This document shows, piece after piece, positions 9,088 to 18,821 of a stretch of DNA of 64,000 nucleotides; positions within the stretch are counted from its first letter, which is position 1, and each line of letters starts with the position of its first letter. The DNA is from Tardiphaga robiniae (lineage in GTDB: Bacteria > Pseudomonadota > Alphaproteobacteria > Rhizobiales > Xanthobacteraceae), in the NCBI RefSeq assembly GCF_001618955.1, contig NZ_LVYV01000001.1:186001-250000 (forward strand), written 5' to 3'. A program made the translations under genes and the position numbers. The notes under the pieces are model-generated. The model had not been told where the DNA came from, searched no databases, and saw only the letters and a list, made by a program, of their open reading frames with translations.

Positions 9088-10581
9088 CTAGGCTGCAATC
9101 GCCTGGTGCGCATCGCCTGCGATGACACACTGGTTGCGGCCTGCGGCCTTCGCCGCATAGAGCGCCTTGTCGGCAGCTTCGACCAGTCCCGTCCACTCCA
9201 TCGTCACCAGCGGCTTCACGCTGGCGACGCCGATGCTGACCGTGAGCATCGCAGGATCGGCCGGCACCTGCTCGACGCGACGTCGAATGGTTTCGGCAAC
9301 CTCATAGGCATCCTGCACGGTCGCACCGGGCAGCAGCACGGCGAACTCTTCCCCGCCATAGCGCGCGGCACAGTCGCCGGCCCGCTTCGCCGCTCCTGCG
9401 ATACAATTCGCGATCGCGATCAGGGCAGTGTCTCCGGATTGATGACCGAAGCTGTCGTTAAAAACCTTGAAATGGTCGGCGTCGATCAACAGCAGTGCCA
9501 TCGGCCGTGAATGCCTGATGGCGCGACGCCATTCCAGCTCCATCGCCGCATCGAATTTGCGGCGATTGCGCAGGCCAGTGAGACCATCCGTCGTGGCCAG
9601 TTCTTCGAGCTTGTGCTCTGCGTGTGCGCGGCGGCCTATTTCGCGCGCCAGGAACAGCGTCACTGCGGTGATGAAGATAATCAGCGCCAGCATGATGCCG
9701 CCGATCTTGATCGCCTGCTGATACCACAGACTGTAGATGCCGGCCCACGGTCGGCCGACGATCACGAGCAACGGCCGACCGCTGTCGCGCCACACATAGA
9801 GGCGCTCGATCTGGTCAACGACACCGACGCCCGAATACGACCCGTTGGACCGGCTCAGCGCCCGCATCACGCCGGGGGTCTTGCTCAGATCCCTGCCGAC
9901 CACGTCGAGATCGAACGGCGTACGCATGATCACTACGCCGTCGCGGCGGATCACCGTGATGTTGTCGTCCTTGTTCAGCCGCAAGCGGCCGAACAGATCA
10001 TGAAAATAGGCGAACCGGATCGCACCCGCGACGACGCCGGCAAAATTGCCATCGATGTCGGTGATGCGGCGGCTCAGCACGACAGAATACGCGCCCCGGT
10101 GCAGCATCGGTTTGCTGACATAGAGCCCGCGCTCGCCATCGAACTTGTGCACCTTGAAGAACTCTTCATCGGCACTGCTCTGCTTGGCGGGATCGAGCGA
10201 TGCCGCATCGATGATAAGATCGCCATGCGCATCAAACACCTGAATGGATGCGAATTGGCGCGCTGATGCCGCGTTGTCGAACAGGATCAGCTGGCGCATT
10301 TCCTTGCTGAGCTTGTCGATCTCGGGCGTATTGATACCGGAAATGACGGCGCGCAACGACAGATCGTATTGTTCAACCGTTCTGCCGATATCAGAATCGA
10401 TGGAGGTGGCAAGGTTCTCGGCAGTCTGCCGCGCCAGCGCTTCCTCGCCACGGCGCATGTCGAGCATCACAGAGCCGCAAACAGCCGAGAAGCCGAGGAT
10501 CGTGACCAGCGACGACAGAATCAACAGCTTGGCCGATAACGGCCAGCGTCGAATTCCCGTGCTTGCATTCCCCGACTTCAT
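9088..10581 (-). CDS. Membrane diguanylate cyclase with extracytoplasmic Cache sensor
   Basis: A 497-residue protein: N-terminal membrane helix (about residues 17-40), a periplasmic double-Cache-like sensor (about 45-285), a second membrane helix (about 290-312, IGGIMLALIIFITAVTLFLA) and a C-terminal GGDEF domain. The active site reads GGEEF near residue 408, and an RxxD inhibitory site (RAGD) sits exactly five residues before it, so both activity and product inhibition by c-di-GMP are predicted. No EAL domain is present. The Cache domain suggests a small-molecule ligand. Convergent with galU. Confidence 0.9.
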   Translation of the reverse strand: MKSGNASTGIRRWPLSAKLLILSSLVTILGFSAVCGSVMLDMRRGEEALARQTAENLATSIDSDIGRTVEQYDLSLRAVISGINTPEIDKLSKEMRQLILFDNAASARQFASIQVFDAHGDLIIDAASLDPAKQSSADEEFFKVHKFDGERGLYVSKPMLHRGAYSVVLSRRITDIDGNFAGVVAGAIRFAYFHDLFGRLRLNKDDNITVIRRDGVVIMRTPFDLDVVGRDLSKTPGVMRALSRSNGSYSGVGVVDQIERLYVWRDSGRPLLVIVGRPWAGIYSLWYQQAIKIGGIMLALIIFITAVTLFLAREIGRRAHAEHKLEELATTDGLTGLRNRRKFDAAMELEWRRAIRHSRPMALLLIDADHFKVFNDSFGHQSGDTALIAIANCIAGAAKRAGDCAARYGGEEFAVLLPGATVQDAYEVAETIRRRVEQVPADPAMLTVSIGVASVKPLVTMEWTGLVEAADKALYAAKAAGRNQCVIAGDAHQAIAA

Positions 10582-10784
10582 AAATGTGCTCCGTACCCCA
10601 CGGATCGCACGCGAATGCTTGCCGAGCGCTTAAGTACCGCCTTTGGGTTCCACACGGCGTTAACGAACGGTTGCGGAAAATGCTCGGATGACGCACTTCC
10701 GGTGTCGATTTACTGAAATCGCGCTGTAGCGCCTGATCGCGGGGGCGCGTATGACGTTTGCGAGATTATACCGAGGACAATTCC

Positions 10785-11057
10785 GTGCCTGACTACGACC
10801 TGCTCCGCGCCTACCTGGCCAGCCAGACCAAGGACGAATTCGTGCTGAGCATGGATGCGATCGAGGAGATCATCGACGACGCGCTGCCGCGCGCGTCGCA
10901 CCGGGCCTCGTGGTGGGAGACCGAGCGCGCGCCCGATGAGCACATGCCGCAGCGTGAGGCCTGTATTGCAGCCGGCTTCATTGCCATCCGATTGCCCGAT
11001 GGCTCCGGTGTAAAATTTCGCCGAAAGACAGCCAAGGTCATGCGGAAGTGGAATTGA
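10785..11057 (+). CDS. DUF7662-like small protein (GTG start)
   Basis: A 90-residue protein. The GTG at 10785 is preferred because GAGGA lies just upstream at 10773-10777 and the protein then begins (M)PDYDLLRAYLASQ, the usual start of this family; an in-frame ATG at 10758 has no such site. Conserved features are an N-terminal Y-D-x-L-R-x-Y-L, an I-E-x-I-I segment, an L-P-R-A-S-x-x-x-x-x-W-W motif (residues about 36-46) and a Lys/Arg-rich C terminus. I recognise this as a widespread small domain of unknown function; it is found near restriction and other accessory genes elsewhere, but no such partner is present here. Confidence 0.65.
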   Translation: MPDYDLLRAYLASQTKDEFVLSMDAIEEIIDDALPRASHRASWWETERAPDEHMPQREACIAAGFIAIRLPDGSGVKFRRKTAKVMRKWN

Positions 11058-11081
11058 GCCGAGCGACATAGCTTCCGGCTG

Positions 11082-12770
11082 CTATCGCTGCAATCTTACG
11101 CCCAGCATGACCACGGTCGAGGCCGTGCTCGCGCCAAGGATGTTTGAATCCAGGATATCGCGGCGTACCTGCGCCTTGAGCTGGATTTCACGGTTCAGCT
11201 TGTAAACGAGATCGCCCTGCAGCGAGTAGATCTTATCGAAGCGGAAGTTTTCCTGATAATCCTGCGTCACGTAAGTGAACTTGCCCACCGCAGTGAGCCA
11301 GCGCCGGAAGTCATGGCTAGCTTCCACCGTATAGGTGCGCGTCAGAATGCCGGGAACGCCAGGCACGGTGGTTTCGTCGATCGACGTGGTCGAGATGAAC
11401 TTCGCCGTGGTGAGCGGCGAGACCGACCAGATCAGCGACGCTGACGTCAGCAGGCCCTTGAGAACCTCGAGCCGTGTATCCGTATAGCTGCGCGCTGCAT
11501 ATCCGATCGACGCCTCGCCCGTCAGCAGGCGCGTGAATTCGAAGGTGGTGCCGGCCTTGATATAGCCGCCGCTGGAATCCCTGAGATAGCCGAAGCGGTC
11601 CGCCGGCACGTCATGCACGCGTACATCGCCCTGGACTTCGGCGAACGGACGCAAGCCCGGAAGCACTTCGTAACTGGCGCGACCAATGCCGCCATACTGG
11701 TTGAAATTACGATCGATATTGGTGGTCTGGGTGCCGTCGGTCAGTTTCGAATCCTGATAGACGGTGCGGTCGACGAGGCCATCGACCTTGATCTGAAGGC
11801 GATTGAAATCCTTCTCGATCCCCAGCGAACCGCCGGTGGTGGTGAACAGCGGGAAATCCTTCAATCCGGCCTGAATGTTCGGGCTACCCGGATTATCCGC
11901 ACCGACGCGCATGCGCGCCTCGCTGTTGACGCGCAGGTCGCGCGCGACATCGAGGCGGCCGGCGATCTTGCCGTTGAATTCGGCGCGATCGACATTCTCA
12001 GGTGCCGGTGAAATCTGGAATGGCGCCGCCGGAAACTCCTTCTCGTAGCCGGTGAAGGAACCGCGCAGATCAACGATGATCGAATGCCGCGTCCAGTCGG
12101 TCGCGGCCAGCAATTCCGGCGCGACCTTGTAGAACGACGATCCCTTCGGCTGCACGAAGCGCGCCGGGTTATTGTCGTAGCCGCCATAGATCTCCACGGC
12201 CGACTTCACGAGGAAGCTGCCGACGCGCACGCCGGTCGGCGCGTAAGGATCTGGATCCACCGGCAATCGCCGGCGCGGCGGCTGACCGACCACCGTGCCG
12301 GCAACCGATGGGGCGACGGGAGGCTTGGCAGCCTTGGCCGATGGCGGTGACGGCCGCGTTTCGGGCACCAGCGGCGGCGGCGGGCTGCCAGGCCCCACTG
12401 GCGGCTTCGGCTTCTTCGCGCCCGGATAATATTTGGTCTGCTTGCGCTTGCGGTTGAGCGCATCGAACCCGGTGCCGGCAGCGCCCGATGCAGCGGGCAC
12501 CGGCGGCGTGATGATCGACTGCGGGATGCGATCCGGCGATAGCTGGCTGGTCTGCAGCGTTCCAGTTGGCTGGAACGGCGCATCCGTCGTCCGGCGCGTC
12601 GGCAGATTCTGCGGTGACACGAAACCGCCCGGGACCGGCGCCAGGAGGTCTGACGTCAATGCTTGCGAGAATGCCGGAGATGGCGTGAGGAGGCTCAGGC
12701 ACAGACATGCTGAAACCGCACCGTTGAGCCAGGCGCGGTTGCGGCGGTCGCGTACTCGACCCATCCTCAC
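11082..12770 (-). CDS. Outer-membrane beta-barrel protein with proline-rich N-terminal region
   Basis: A 562-residue protein (GTG at 12770; an ATG two codons later is equally possible). A signal peptide ends near residue 36 (LCLSLLTPSPAFSQA). Residues about 40-170 are Pro-rich and low in predicted structure; residues about 180-562 are alternating hydrophobic/aromatic strands typical of a transmembrane barrel of the putative beta-barrel porin-2 type, ending in a strand with the pattern V-V-M-L-G-V-R-L-Q-R. Such proteins are often linked to exopolysaccharide export in alphaproteobacteria; here the divergent neighbour makes the Kdo precursor arabinose 5-phosphate. Function beyond outer-membrane location is inference. 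Confidence 0.78.
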   Translation of the reverse strand: MRMGRVRDRRNRAWLNGAVSACLCLSLLTPSPAFSQALTSDLLAPVPGGFVSPQNLPTRRTTDAPFQPTGTLQTSQLSPDRIPQSIITPPVPAASGAAGTGFDALNRKRKQTKYYPGAKKPKPPVGPGSPPPPLVPETRPSPPSAKAAKPPVAPSVAGTVVGQPPRRRLPVDPDPYAPTGVRVGSFLVKSAVEIYGGYDNNPARFVQPKGSSFYKVAPELLAATDWTRHSIIVDLRGSFTGYEKEFPAAPFQISPAPENVDRAEFNGKIAGRLDVARDLRVNSEARMRVGADNPGSPNIQAGLKDFPLFTTTGGSLGIEKDFNRLQIKVDGLVDRTVYQDSKLTDGTQTTNIDRNFNQYGGIGRASYEVLPGLRPFAEVQGDVRVHDVPADRFGYLRDSSGGYIKAGTTFEFTRLLTGEASIGYAARSYTDTRLEVLKGLLTSASLIWSVSPLTTAKFISTTSIDETTVPGVPGILTRTYTVEASHDFRRWLTAVGKFTYVTQDYQENFRFDKIYSLQGDLVYKLNREIQLKAQVRRDILDSNILGASTASTVVMLGVRLQR

Positions 12771-12981
12771 GATCAGAAAAACTCCAACACTATCAAAATC
12801 TTAACAAGATCACCAAGAACGACGCCGGAGGCGCGCACGGGAATTCATGGTTAAGGGAGTTAAAACGCTTATGGTTAATGGCCCGTTGAGATCGCCATCG
12901 GCAGGGTTTCACGGGGACCACCGCGCCGTGCTAAGAGGAGAACGACACAGCCGGACAATTTACGGCCGCAGGATGCGATTG

Positions 12982-14007
12982 ATGCCCCTCTCCAAGACAC
13001 CCGGCCTTCCGACGAAAACGACGGCAGCGATGAGCGATCAGGCCATTGAAGCGATTGCCTCGGCGCTCCGCACGCTGGAGGCCGAAGCCAGCGGCGTCAC
13101 CGCGCTGGCCACCGCGCTGCAATCCGACCTCGGCCCGGCCTTCGTCGCCGCCGCCGACCTGATCCTCAAGGCTCGGGGCCGCCTGATCATCACCGGCCTC
13201 GGCAAGTCCGGCCATATCGGCCGCAAGATCGCCGCGACCTTCGCCTCGACCGGAACACCCGCCTTCTTCGTCCACGCCGCCGAAGCCAGCCATGGCGATC
13301 TCGGTATGATCACGCCCGACGACGTCATCATGGCGCTGTCGTGGTCCGGCGAGCAGCCGGAAATGAAGAACCTCATCACCTATGCCAAGCGTTTCAGGAT
13401 CGGCGTGGTCGCGATCACCTCCGAAGCCACCTCGACGCTGGCCGAGGCAGCCGATGTCGCGCTGACGCTGCCGAAGGCGCGCGAGGCCTGCCCGCATAAT
13501 CTCGCCCCCACGACCTCGTCGCTAATGATGCTGGCGATGGGTGACGCGCTCGCGATCGCGCTTCTGGAAGGCCGCGGCTTTACCTCGGTGGATTTCAGCG
13601 TGCTGCATCCCGGCGGCAAGCTGGGCGCGATGCTGAAATACACCCGTGACCTCATGCATTCAGGCGACGCCGTGCCGCTCAAGCCGCTCGGCACCAAGAT
13701 GTCCGATGCGCTGGTGGAAATGTCCTCGAAGGGCTTTGGCTGCGTCGGCATCACCGATGGCAACGGCCATGTGGTCGGCATCGTCACCGACGGCGATTTG
13801 CGCCGTCACATGCGCGCCGACCTGATGACCGTTTCGGTCGACGAGGTCATGACCAGGAACCCGAAGACCATCAGCCGCGACCTGCTCGCCGGCGAAGCGC
13901 TGGAAATCCTCAACTCGTCGAAGATCACCGCGCTGCTGGTGACGGATGCGCGGAAGCCCGTCGGCATCGTGCATCTGCACGATCTGCTGCGGGCAGGCGT
14001 GGCTTAA
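12982..14007 (+). CDS. kdsD: Arabinose-5-phosphate isomerase (KpsF/GutQ family)
   Basis: A 341-residue enzyme with an N-terminal SIS sugar-isomerase domain (about 40-175, TGLGKSGHIGRKIAATFASTG; S-W-S-G-E) and a C-terminal pair of CBS domains (about 210-335). It interconverts ribulose 5-phosphate and arabinose 5-phosphate, the first committed step to Kdo for lipopolysaccharide. The start is uncertain: ATG 12982 gives MPLSKTPGL; ATG 12973 and several upstream in-frame codons remain open, but none adds conserved sequence. It is divergent from the beta-barrel gene and is followed by a palindromic repeat rather than another gene of the pathway. Confidence 0.88.
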   Translation: MPLSKTPGLPTKTTAAMSDQAIEAIASALRTLEAEASGVTALATALQSDLGPAFVAAADLILKARGRLIITGLGKSGHIGRKIAATFASTGTPAFFVHAAEASHGDLGMITPDDVIMALSWSGEQPEMKNLITYAKRFRIGVVAITSEATSTLAEAADVALTLPKAREACPHNLAPTTSSLMMLAMGDALAIALLEGRGFTSVDFSVLHPGGKLGAMLKYTRDLMHSGDAVPLKPLGTKMSDALVEMSSKGFGCVGITDGNGHVVGIVTDGDLRRHMRADLMTVSVDEVMTRNPKTISRDLLAGEALEILNSSKITALLVTDARKPVGIVHLHDLLRAGVA

Positions 14008-14010
14008 ATT

Positions 14011-14143
14011 CGCTGTCGTTCCGGGATACAGCGGGCGGCGAAGCCGGCTGATGCAGGCCCGGAACCTCAAGATGTTCATCGTCTCATATCGAGATTCCGG
14101 GTTCGCACGCAGCTAGCGCTGCGCACGCCCCGGAATGACAGCG
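14011..14143. repeat. Intergenic palindromic repeat (GTCGTTCCGG family)
   Basis: Ends CGCTGTCGTTCCGG (14011-14024) and CCGGAATGACAGCG (14130-14143) are inverted copies with one mismatch. The element fills the space between the convergent kdsD and nfeD-like genes and probably forms a long hairpin in either transcript. This sequence type recurs in bradyrhizobial intergenic regions. Confidence 0.7.
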
Positions 14144-14148
14144 TGGGA

Positions 14149-14592
14149 TCAGGCCACGTCCACCGTCAGCCTCGCCCCGTCGGCCCTCACGATCTTCACC
14201 TTTGTCCCCGCGGGCGTATCCGGGCCACTGACGCGCCAGACCGTATCGTCGATGCGTACGATGCCCTCGCCGTCGATGATCGGCCGATCCAGCGTGCAGA
14301 TACGGCCGACCAGCGCGTCGCTGCGCTTGTTGAGGAACGGGTTGGGATTGGTGCCGGGCTTCTGACGCGCGATGCGCCGCCACAGCGGAACCGCGGCGAC
14401 AGCGAACAATCCGAACAGCAGGATCTGCACCTGCCAGGACGGCGTGACGATGAAGGACAGCACGCCGACGAGAAATGCAGATAGCCCGAGCCAGAACATG
14501 AAGACGCCGGGCGCCAGCAGCTCCAGCGCCATCAGCAGCACGCCAAAGATCAACCAGTTCCAGGTGCCCAAAGTAACGAACATTTCGGCCAT
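14149..14592 (-). CDS. NfeD-family membrane protein
   Basis: A 147-residue protein with two to three membrane helices in the first 75 residues (NWLIFGVLLMALELLAPGVFMFWLG; FLVGVLSFIV; ILLFGLFAVAAVPLW) and a C-terminal OB-fold (about 90-147: LVGRICTLDRPIIDGEGIVRIDDTVWRV). This is the short NfeD1b class, which partners SPFH/stomatin proteins. Its start lies 10 bases after the stop of the SPFH gene, so the two form an operon and likely a membrane-microdomain complex. Confidence 0.9.
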   Translation of the reverse strand: MAEMFVTLGTWNWLIFGVLLMALELLAPGVFMFWLGLSAFLVGVLSFIVTPSWQVQILLFGLFAVAAVPLWRRIARQKPGTNPNPFLNKRSDALVGRICTLDRPIIDGEGIVRIDDTVWRVSGPDTPAGTKVKIVRADGARLTVDVA

Positions 14593-14602
14593 TGAAGCGG
14601 TC

Positions 14603-15601
14603 TCAGCGTTGCGGTGACGACGGGGTCGTACCCGCCGGCGGCACTGATCCGCTGCGGCGCGCAGCAGCCTGGGCCGAGGTCGAGTTCTCGCCGAAGGTCG
14701 CCTTGGCGATCTCGCCGATGCCGGCCAGCGAGCCCAGCATGCTCATGGCTTCCACCGGCAGCATGATGACCTTCTGGTTCGGCGATTCCGCAAGCTGGCC
14801 GAACGCCTTGATGTATTTGTCGGCGATGAAGTAATTCAGCGCCGCAACGTCACCCTTCGAAATCGCCTCCGACACCACCCGCGTTGCGTTGGCTTCGGCC
14901 TCTGCGGAACGCTCGCGTGCCTCGGCGTCACGGAACGCAGCCTCGCGGCGCCCTTCCGCCTGCAGGATCTGGCCCTGCTTGGCACCTTCGGCACGGAGAA
15001 TTTCCGACTGGCGCTGGCCCTCGGCCTGCAGAATATCGGCGCGCTTGACGCGTTCGGCCTTCATCTGCCGGCCCATGGCTTCGACGAGGTCTGCTGGCGG
15101 CACGATGTCCTTGATCTCGATGCGATTGACCTTGAGGCCCCATGGGGAGACGGCGGCATCGACAACGCGCAAGAGCCGCTCGTTGATCTCGTCGCGATGC
15201 GACAGCACCTGATCGAGATCCATCGCGCCCATCACCGAACGGATATTGGTCATGGTCAGCACGATGATCGCCTGATTGAGATCGGAGACCTCGTAGCTCG
15301 CCTTGGCCGCGTCGAACACCTGGAAGAACGCGACGCCGTCCACGGTGACGGTGGCGTTATCCTTGGTGATCACTTCCTGCTCGGGAATACTGATCACCTG
15401 CTCCATCATGTTCATCTTGCGACCGACGCGGTCGAAATACGGGATGATGAGGTTGAGGCCCGGCGAAAGCGTGCGTGTGAATTTGCCGAAGCGCTCGATG
15501 GTCCAGTCATAGCCCTGCGGCACGGTCTTCACGCCGGCGAACAGCGTGAAGATGATCAGCAGCACAATGGCAATGGCGAAAATGTCGAAACCGGACATCA
15601 A
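14603..15601 (-). CDS. SPFH/Band 7 stomatin-like protein
   Basis: A 332-residue protein with an N-terminal membrane helix (about 6-23), a Band 7 domain (about 25-185, [40 protein letters not shown]) and a long Ala/Glu/Arg coiled coil (about 195-260, built on repeated Q-AEG-R/K units). The C terminus is flexible Ser/Pro/Ala sequence. It matches the QmcA/YbbK type, which scaffolds membrane microdomains and protease quality control together with NfeD proteins. First gene of the pair with the downstream NfeD gene. Confidence 0.92.
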   Translation of the reverse strand: MMSGFDIFAIAIVLLIIFTLFAGVKTVPQGYDWTIERFGKFTRTLSPGLNLIIPYFDRVGRKMNMMEQVISIPEQEVITKDNATVTVDGVAFFQVFDAAKASYEVSDLNQAIIVLTMTNIRSVMGAMDLDQVLSHRDEINERLLRVVDAAVSPWGLKVNRIEIKDIVPPADLVEAMGRQMKAERVKRADILQAEGQRQSEILRAEGAKQGQILQAEGRREAAFRDAEARERSAEAEANATRVVSEAISKGDVAALNYFIADKYIKAFGQLAESPNQKVIMLPVEAMSMLGSLAGIGEIAKATFGENSTSAQAAARRSGSVPPAGTTPSSPQR

Positions 15602-15746
15602 AGTCTCCCTGCGGCAAAATGGACGCGCGACGCACGGCGTCTCGTTGTTTTGTCGTCGGGGAGGATTTTAAGGTTCGAGACCGGGAAAAGCGAGCGCCGT
15701 CACGTCTGCGCGAGGAAACTCCGCGGACCACGGAGCTTGATGGCTT

Positions 15747-16784
15747 CTAGATCCAGCCTTGCAGCTCGCGCAGCACAAGCTGGCGGATCGTATCCATGCC
15801 CTCGTCGCTGTCGTTGAGGCAGGGGATCGCGGAGAACTGCTCGCCGCCATTATGCATGAAGATCTCGCAATTCTCCTGCGCAATTTCTTCCAGCGTCTCC
15901 AGACAGTCCGCCGAGAAGCCCGGCATTACGACAGCAATGCGACGCACGCCGTCCTTGGCGAGCTGCTCGATGGTCTTGTCAGTATAGGGCTGCAGCCAGG
16001 CATCGAAGCCGAAACGCGACTGGAAGGTCAGCAGCAGCTTCGGCGCATCCGGCCCGAGCCGCTTGCGCAGCGCTTCGGTCGTGGCCACGCATTGCGCCTG
16101 ATAGGGGTCGCCCTTGTCGATGTATTTCTGCGGCATGCCGTGGAACGACGCCACGATCATTTCCGGCACGAATGACAGCGTCGCCAGATGCTTCTCGATC
16201 GAGGTCGCCAGCGCGCCGATATAATCCGGCTCGTCATAATAAGGCGGCGTGACCCGCAGCGTCGGCTGCGCACGCATGGTACCGAGCACGCGGAACACTT
16301 CGTCGCAGACGGTCGCAGAGGTCGCCGCCGAATATTGCGGATAGAGCGGTACCACCAGAATGCGGTCGCAGCCCTTTGCGGTGAGTTCAGCGATGCGCGA
16401 GCGAATGGACGGATTGCCGTAGCGCATCGCCCAATCCACCACGAGATGGGTATGGCTATCGAGTGACGCCGCGAGCTTGTCGGACTGCGCACGGGTGATC
16501 GTCTTCAGCGGAGACTCGTTCTTCTCCGTGTTCCAGATCTTGAGATAGTCCTTGGCCTTACGGCGCGGCCGCGTGGTCAGGATGATGCCGTTGAGGATCA
16601 GCTTCCACAGCAGGCCCTGGTTCTCGATCACGCGCGGATCGGACAGGAACTCTCTGAGATAGACGCGGACGCCGCGGGTATCCGCCGTGTCGGGAGTTCC
16701 CAGATTGACTAGCAGGACGCCGACGCGTTCCGGTATCTCCAGGGTGGAGGCCGGTGGATGCTCGAGGGAAACGACATTTGTCAT
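15747..16784 (-). CDS. hemH: Ferrochelatase
   Basis: A 345-residue enzyme inserting Fe(II) into protoporphyrin IX, the last step of protoheme synthesis. Recognisable segments are LLVNLGTPD near residue 25, the catalytic His in ASFHGMPQKY (about 211), T-F-Q-S-R-F-G near 250, and the P-G-F-S-A-D-C-L-E-T-L-E-E-I segment with the conserved Glu residues near 290. Length is normal for the proteobacterial enzyme. It stands as a single gene on the minus strand. No Irr or RirA-like motif was seen before it. Confidence 0.94.
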   Translation of the reverse strand: MTNVVSLEHPPASTLEIPERVGVLLVNLGTPDTADTRGVRVYLREFLSDPRVIENQGLLWKLILNGIILTTRPRRKAKDYLKIWNTEKNESPLKTITRAQSDKLAASLDSHTHLVVDWAMRYGNPSIRSRIAELTAKGCDRILVVPLYPQYSAATSATVCDEVFRVLGTMRAQPTLRVTPPYYDEPDYIGALATSIEKHLATLSFVPEMIVASFHGMPQKYIDKGDPYQAQCVATTEALRKRLGPDAPKLLLTFQSRFGFDAWLQPYTDKTIEQLAKDGVRRIAVVMPGFSADCLETLEEIAQENCEIFMHNGGEQFSAIPCLNDSDEGMDTIRQLVLRELQGWI

Positions 16785-16856
16785 GATGCCGGTGGCTTCG
16801 CGCTTTGGCTGGACCTTGTCAAGACGACGGACTGTCCATGACGGGCAGGACAGCGA

Positions 16857-18014
16857 TTAGAAGCAGGTGACGCGTTCGGCCGCGACATAGCCCAGCAACA
16901 GGCCGACGCCGAACAGCATCACCAGCGCGGCCGCGCCGAATTCGATCCCGCGCATCACCAGCGCACCGCTGCCGTCGCGGCCACCGGCCAGACGGCCGGC
17001 GAGACCCTTGGCGGAAACAGCGATGACGGCGATGGTCGCCACCGTAATCGCCGTTCCCAGACCCATCACGAAGGTGGCGGCGATGCCGGCCCAGAACATG
17101 CCCTGCGCCAGCGCAAACACCAGCACAAGGATCGCGCCGGAACACGGCCGGATGCCCACCGTGAACACCGCCGACAGTCCGCGCGCCCAGCCGCCGGGGC
17201 CGGCGAGCTGATCCGGGGTCGGGCCGTGCGAATGGCCGCAATGCTCGTCGTGAACGTGATCGTGATGACTGTGGTCATGGTGCGCATGTGCTGAAGCCGT
17301 CGCCTCGGCATGCGCCGTATGGGCGTGCGCATGAGCATGCGCGTGTCCATGATGATCGTGGTGATGATGGTCATGACCATGATCGTGCGCGTGGGCGGAA
17401 GCGCTGGCATGCGCCATCACGAGCTGCGGCCCGGCAGCCGGCAGCGACGGTCGCAAGGCGCGGATAAAACCGCGCCCCTTGCTCCAGACCAGCCGCGCGC
17501 CGAATGCCGCGATGAGGCCGTAGCTCGCGATTTCCACCCAGCGCTCGGTGCTGCACATGGTCTTGGCCGTGACATTCAGCAACCAGGCACCAATGCCGAC
17601 GATCAGCACCGCCACCAGCGCTTGCATCAGCGCCGAGACGAAGGACAATATGATACCGCGCTTGGCCGTCTCTTCATTGGCGACCAGATAGGACGAGATC
17701 ACCGCCTTGCCATGGCCGGGGCCGGCGGCGTGGAAGATGCCGTAAGCAAAGGAGATCGCCAGCAGCGTCCACACCGCGCTGCCGTCGGACTTCGCTACAC
17801 GGATGGTCGAGGACATCGCGCGATAGAATTCGGACTGCTTGGTCAGCAGCCAGCCGATGATGCCGCCGACCTGCGAGTCCGGCAGGCCCTTCGGCGCACC
17901 GAATGGATTCTGCGCCAATGCGTCATGAAGCGCGCCATCGGTGATCAGCGACACCGCCGCGAGCACAGCGCAGGCCCACAACACGCGGCGGATCGTCATT
18001 TTCTGGAGCATCAT
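16857..18014 (-). CDS. Nickel/cobalt transporter, NicO family, with His-rich loop
   Basis: A 385-residue membrane protein. The start at 18014 overlaps the upstream stop as ATGA, indicating coupling; an additional ATG at 18020 is less favoured. Membrane segments flank a large cytoplasmic or periplasmic loop (about residues 195-265) made largely of His-Asp, His-Ala and His-Gly units. HAAGPGHGKAVISSYL and GIRPCSGAILVLVFALAQG are the conserved NicO metal-transport motifs. Family members move Ni(II) or Co(II); the RcnA type exports them. Pairing with a DUF1007 protein is common and points to a two-part metal system, direction uncertain. Confidence 0.85.
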   Translation of the reverse strand: MMLQKMTIRRVLWACAVLAAVSLITDGALHDALAQNPFGAPKGLPDSQVGGIIGWLLTKQSEFYRAMSSTIRVAKSDGSAVWTLLAISFAYGIFHAAGPGHGKAVISSYLVANEETAKRGIILSFVSALMQALVAVLIVGIGAWLLNVTAKTMCSTERWVEIASYGLIAAFGARLVWSKGRGFIRALRPSLPAAGPQLVMAHASASAHAHDHGHDHHHHDHHGHAHAHAHAHTAHAEATASAHAHHDHSHHDHVHDEHCGHSHGPTPDQLAGPGGWARGLSAVFTVGIRPCSGAILVLVFALAQGMFWAGIAATFVMGLGTAITVATIAVIAVSAKGLAGRLAGGRDGSGALVMRGIEFGAAALVMLFGVGLLLGYVAAERVTCF

Positions 18015-18658
18015 GGGCAATCGACCGTGATCTTGTTGGCGAACATCGCGCCGTAATTGCTGTTCTCACCACTCATGAAGGTGTCTTCATTCATCGTCTG
18101 CGCCTTGGCGGCGCCGTCCGACGGGCGCTGGATCGCCATCGTGCAGGAGGCCGGCGCGCCGGCCAGCTTGATCGGATCTTTCTTCTCGAGGCCGAAATCG
18201 ACGAAGAAGCTCGGATCGAAGATTTCGAGTTCCATCTTCTTCGCCTTGAACGGCGTTTTGAACGGCAGTGTGAAGTGCAGCACCAGAGCTGCATCACGCT
18301 TTTCCAGATAGTAATCGACGGGATCGTTGAAGCGCTGCTTCTTGCCCTCGACCTTGGCGAAGGTGAAGAAGGCGAATTCCTTCAGCGACTCCACATTGGT
18401 TTGGGCCAGCGGCGCCAGCTCCTCACGGGTATAGACGCCCTTTGTTTTGCTCTCGATACCCTGCAGGGCATAGGTCGAGAACATATCGTCGAACACCCAG
18501 GCATGGCGCACGCCGGTGATGGTGCCATCCGGCGCGTAGATCAACTCGCTCGATGCCGTGACGAAGACATGCGGGTGGGCGGAGGCGGCGGTGATGCTGG
18601 CTGTGAAAGCGAACAGCAGGGCGAAAACGCCTGCGATCGCACGCAGTACTCTCCGCAT
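18011..18658 (-). CDS. DUF1007 periplasmic protein, partner of NicO transporter
   Basis: A 215-residue protein starting at ATG 18658, where the signal peptide begins (MRRVLRAIAGVFALL, ending SITAASA); upstream in-frame sequence lies in an intergenic repeat and is not coding. The mature protein opens with HPHVFVTASSELIY, the signature of DUF1007, and contains acidic and His residues that could bind metal. Genes of this family sit next to NicO transporters in many proteobacteria. It overlaps the transporter start by four bases. A periplasmic metal-delivery or sensing role is inference. Confidence 0.85.
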   Translation of the reverse strand: MRRVLRAIAGVFALLFAFTASITAASAHPHVFVTASSELIYAPDGTITGVRHAWVFDDMFSTYALQGIESKTKGVYTREELAPLAQTNVESLKEFAFFTFAKVEGKKQRFNDPVDYYLEKRDAALVLHFTLPFKTPFKAKKMELEIFDPSFFVDFGLEKKDPIKLAGAPASCTMAIQRPSDGAAKAQTMNEDTFMSGENSNYGAMFANKITVDCP

Positions 18659-18796
18659 GTCATCCCCGCCTAGTGCGCCTTTGGCGCACGCGGGGCGGGG
18701 ATCCAGACACGCCGTCTTACTGTTGATCCGTGGAGCTAACCGCATCGCTTCATCACATGCTGGGAGGTTATGGATCCCCGCCTTCGCGGGGATGAC
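18659..18796. repeat. Intergenic palindromic repeat (CATCCCCGC family)
   Basis: Outer ends GTCATCCCCGCC (18659) and GCGGGGATGAC (18786-18796) are inverted. Inside are two perfect hairpins: ATCCCCGCC with GGCGGGGAT (18662-18702, with an inner TGCGCC/GGCGCA stem) and ATCCCCGC-CTTC-GCGGGGAT (18774-18793). It separates the DUF1007 and M3 peptidase genes and immediately precedes the DUF1007 start codon. Confidence 0.75.
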
Positions 18797-18821
18797 AAAT
18801 TGAGAGATCACGACACCTACC

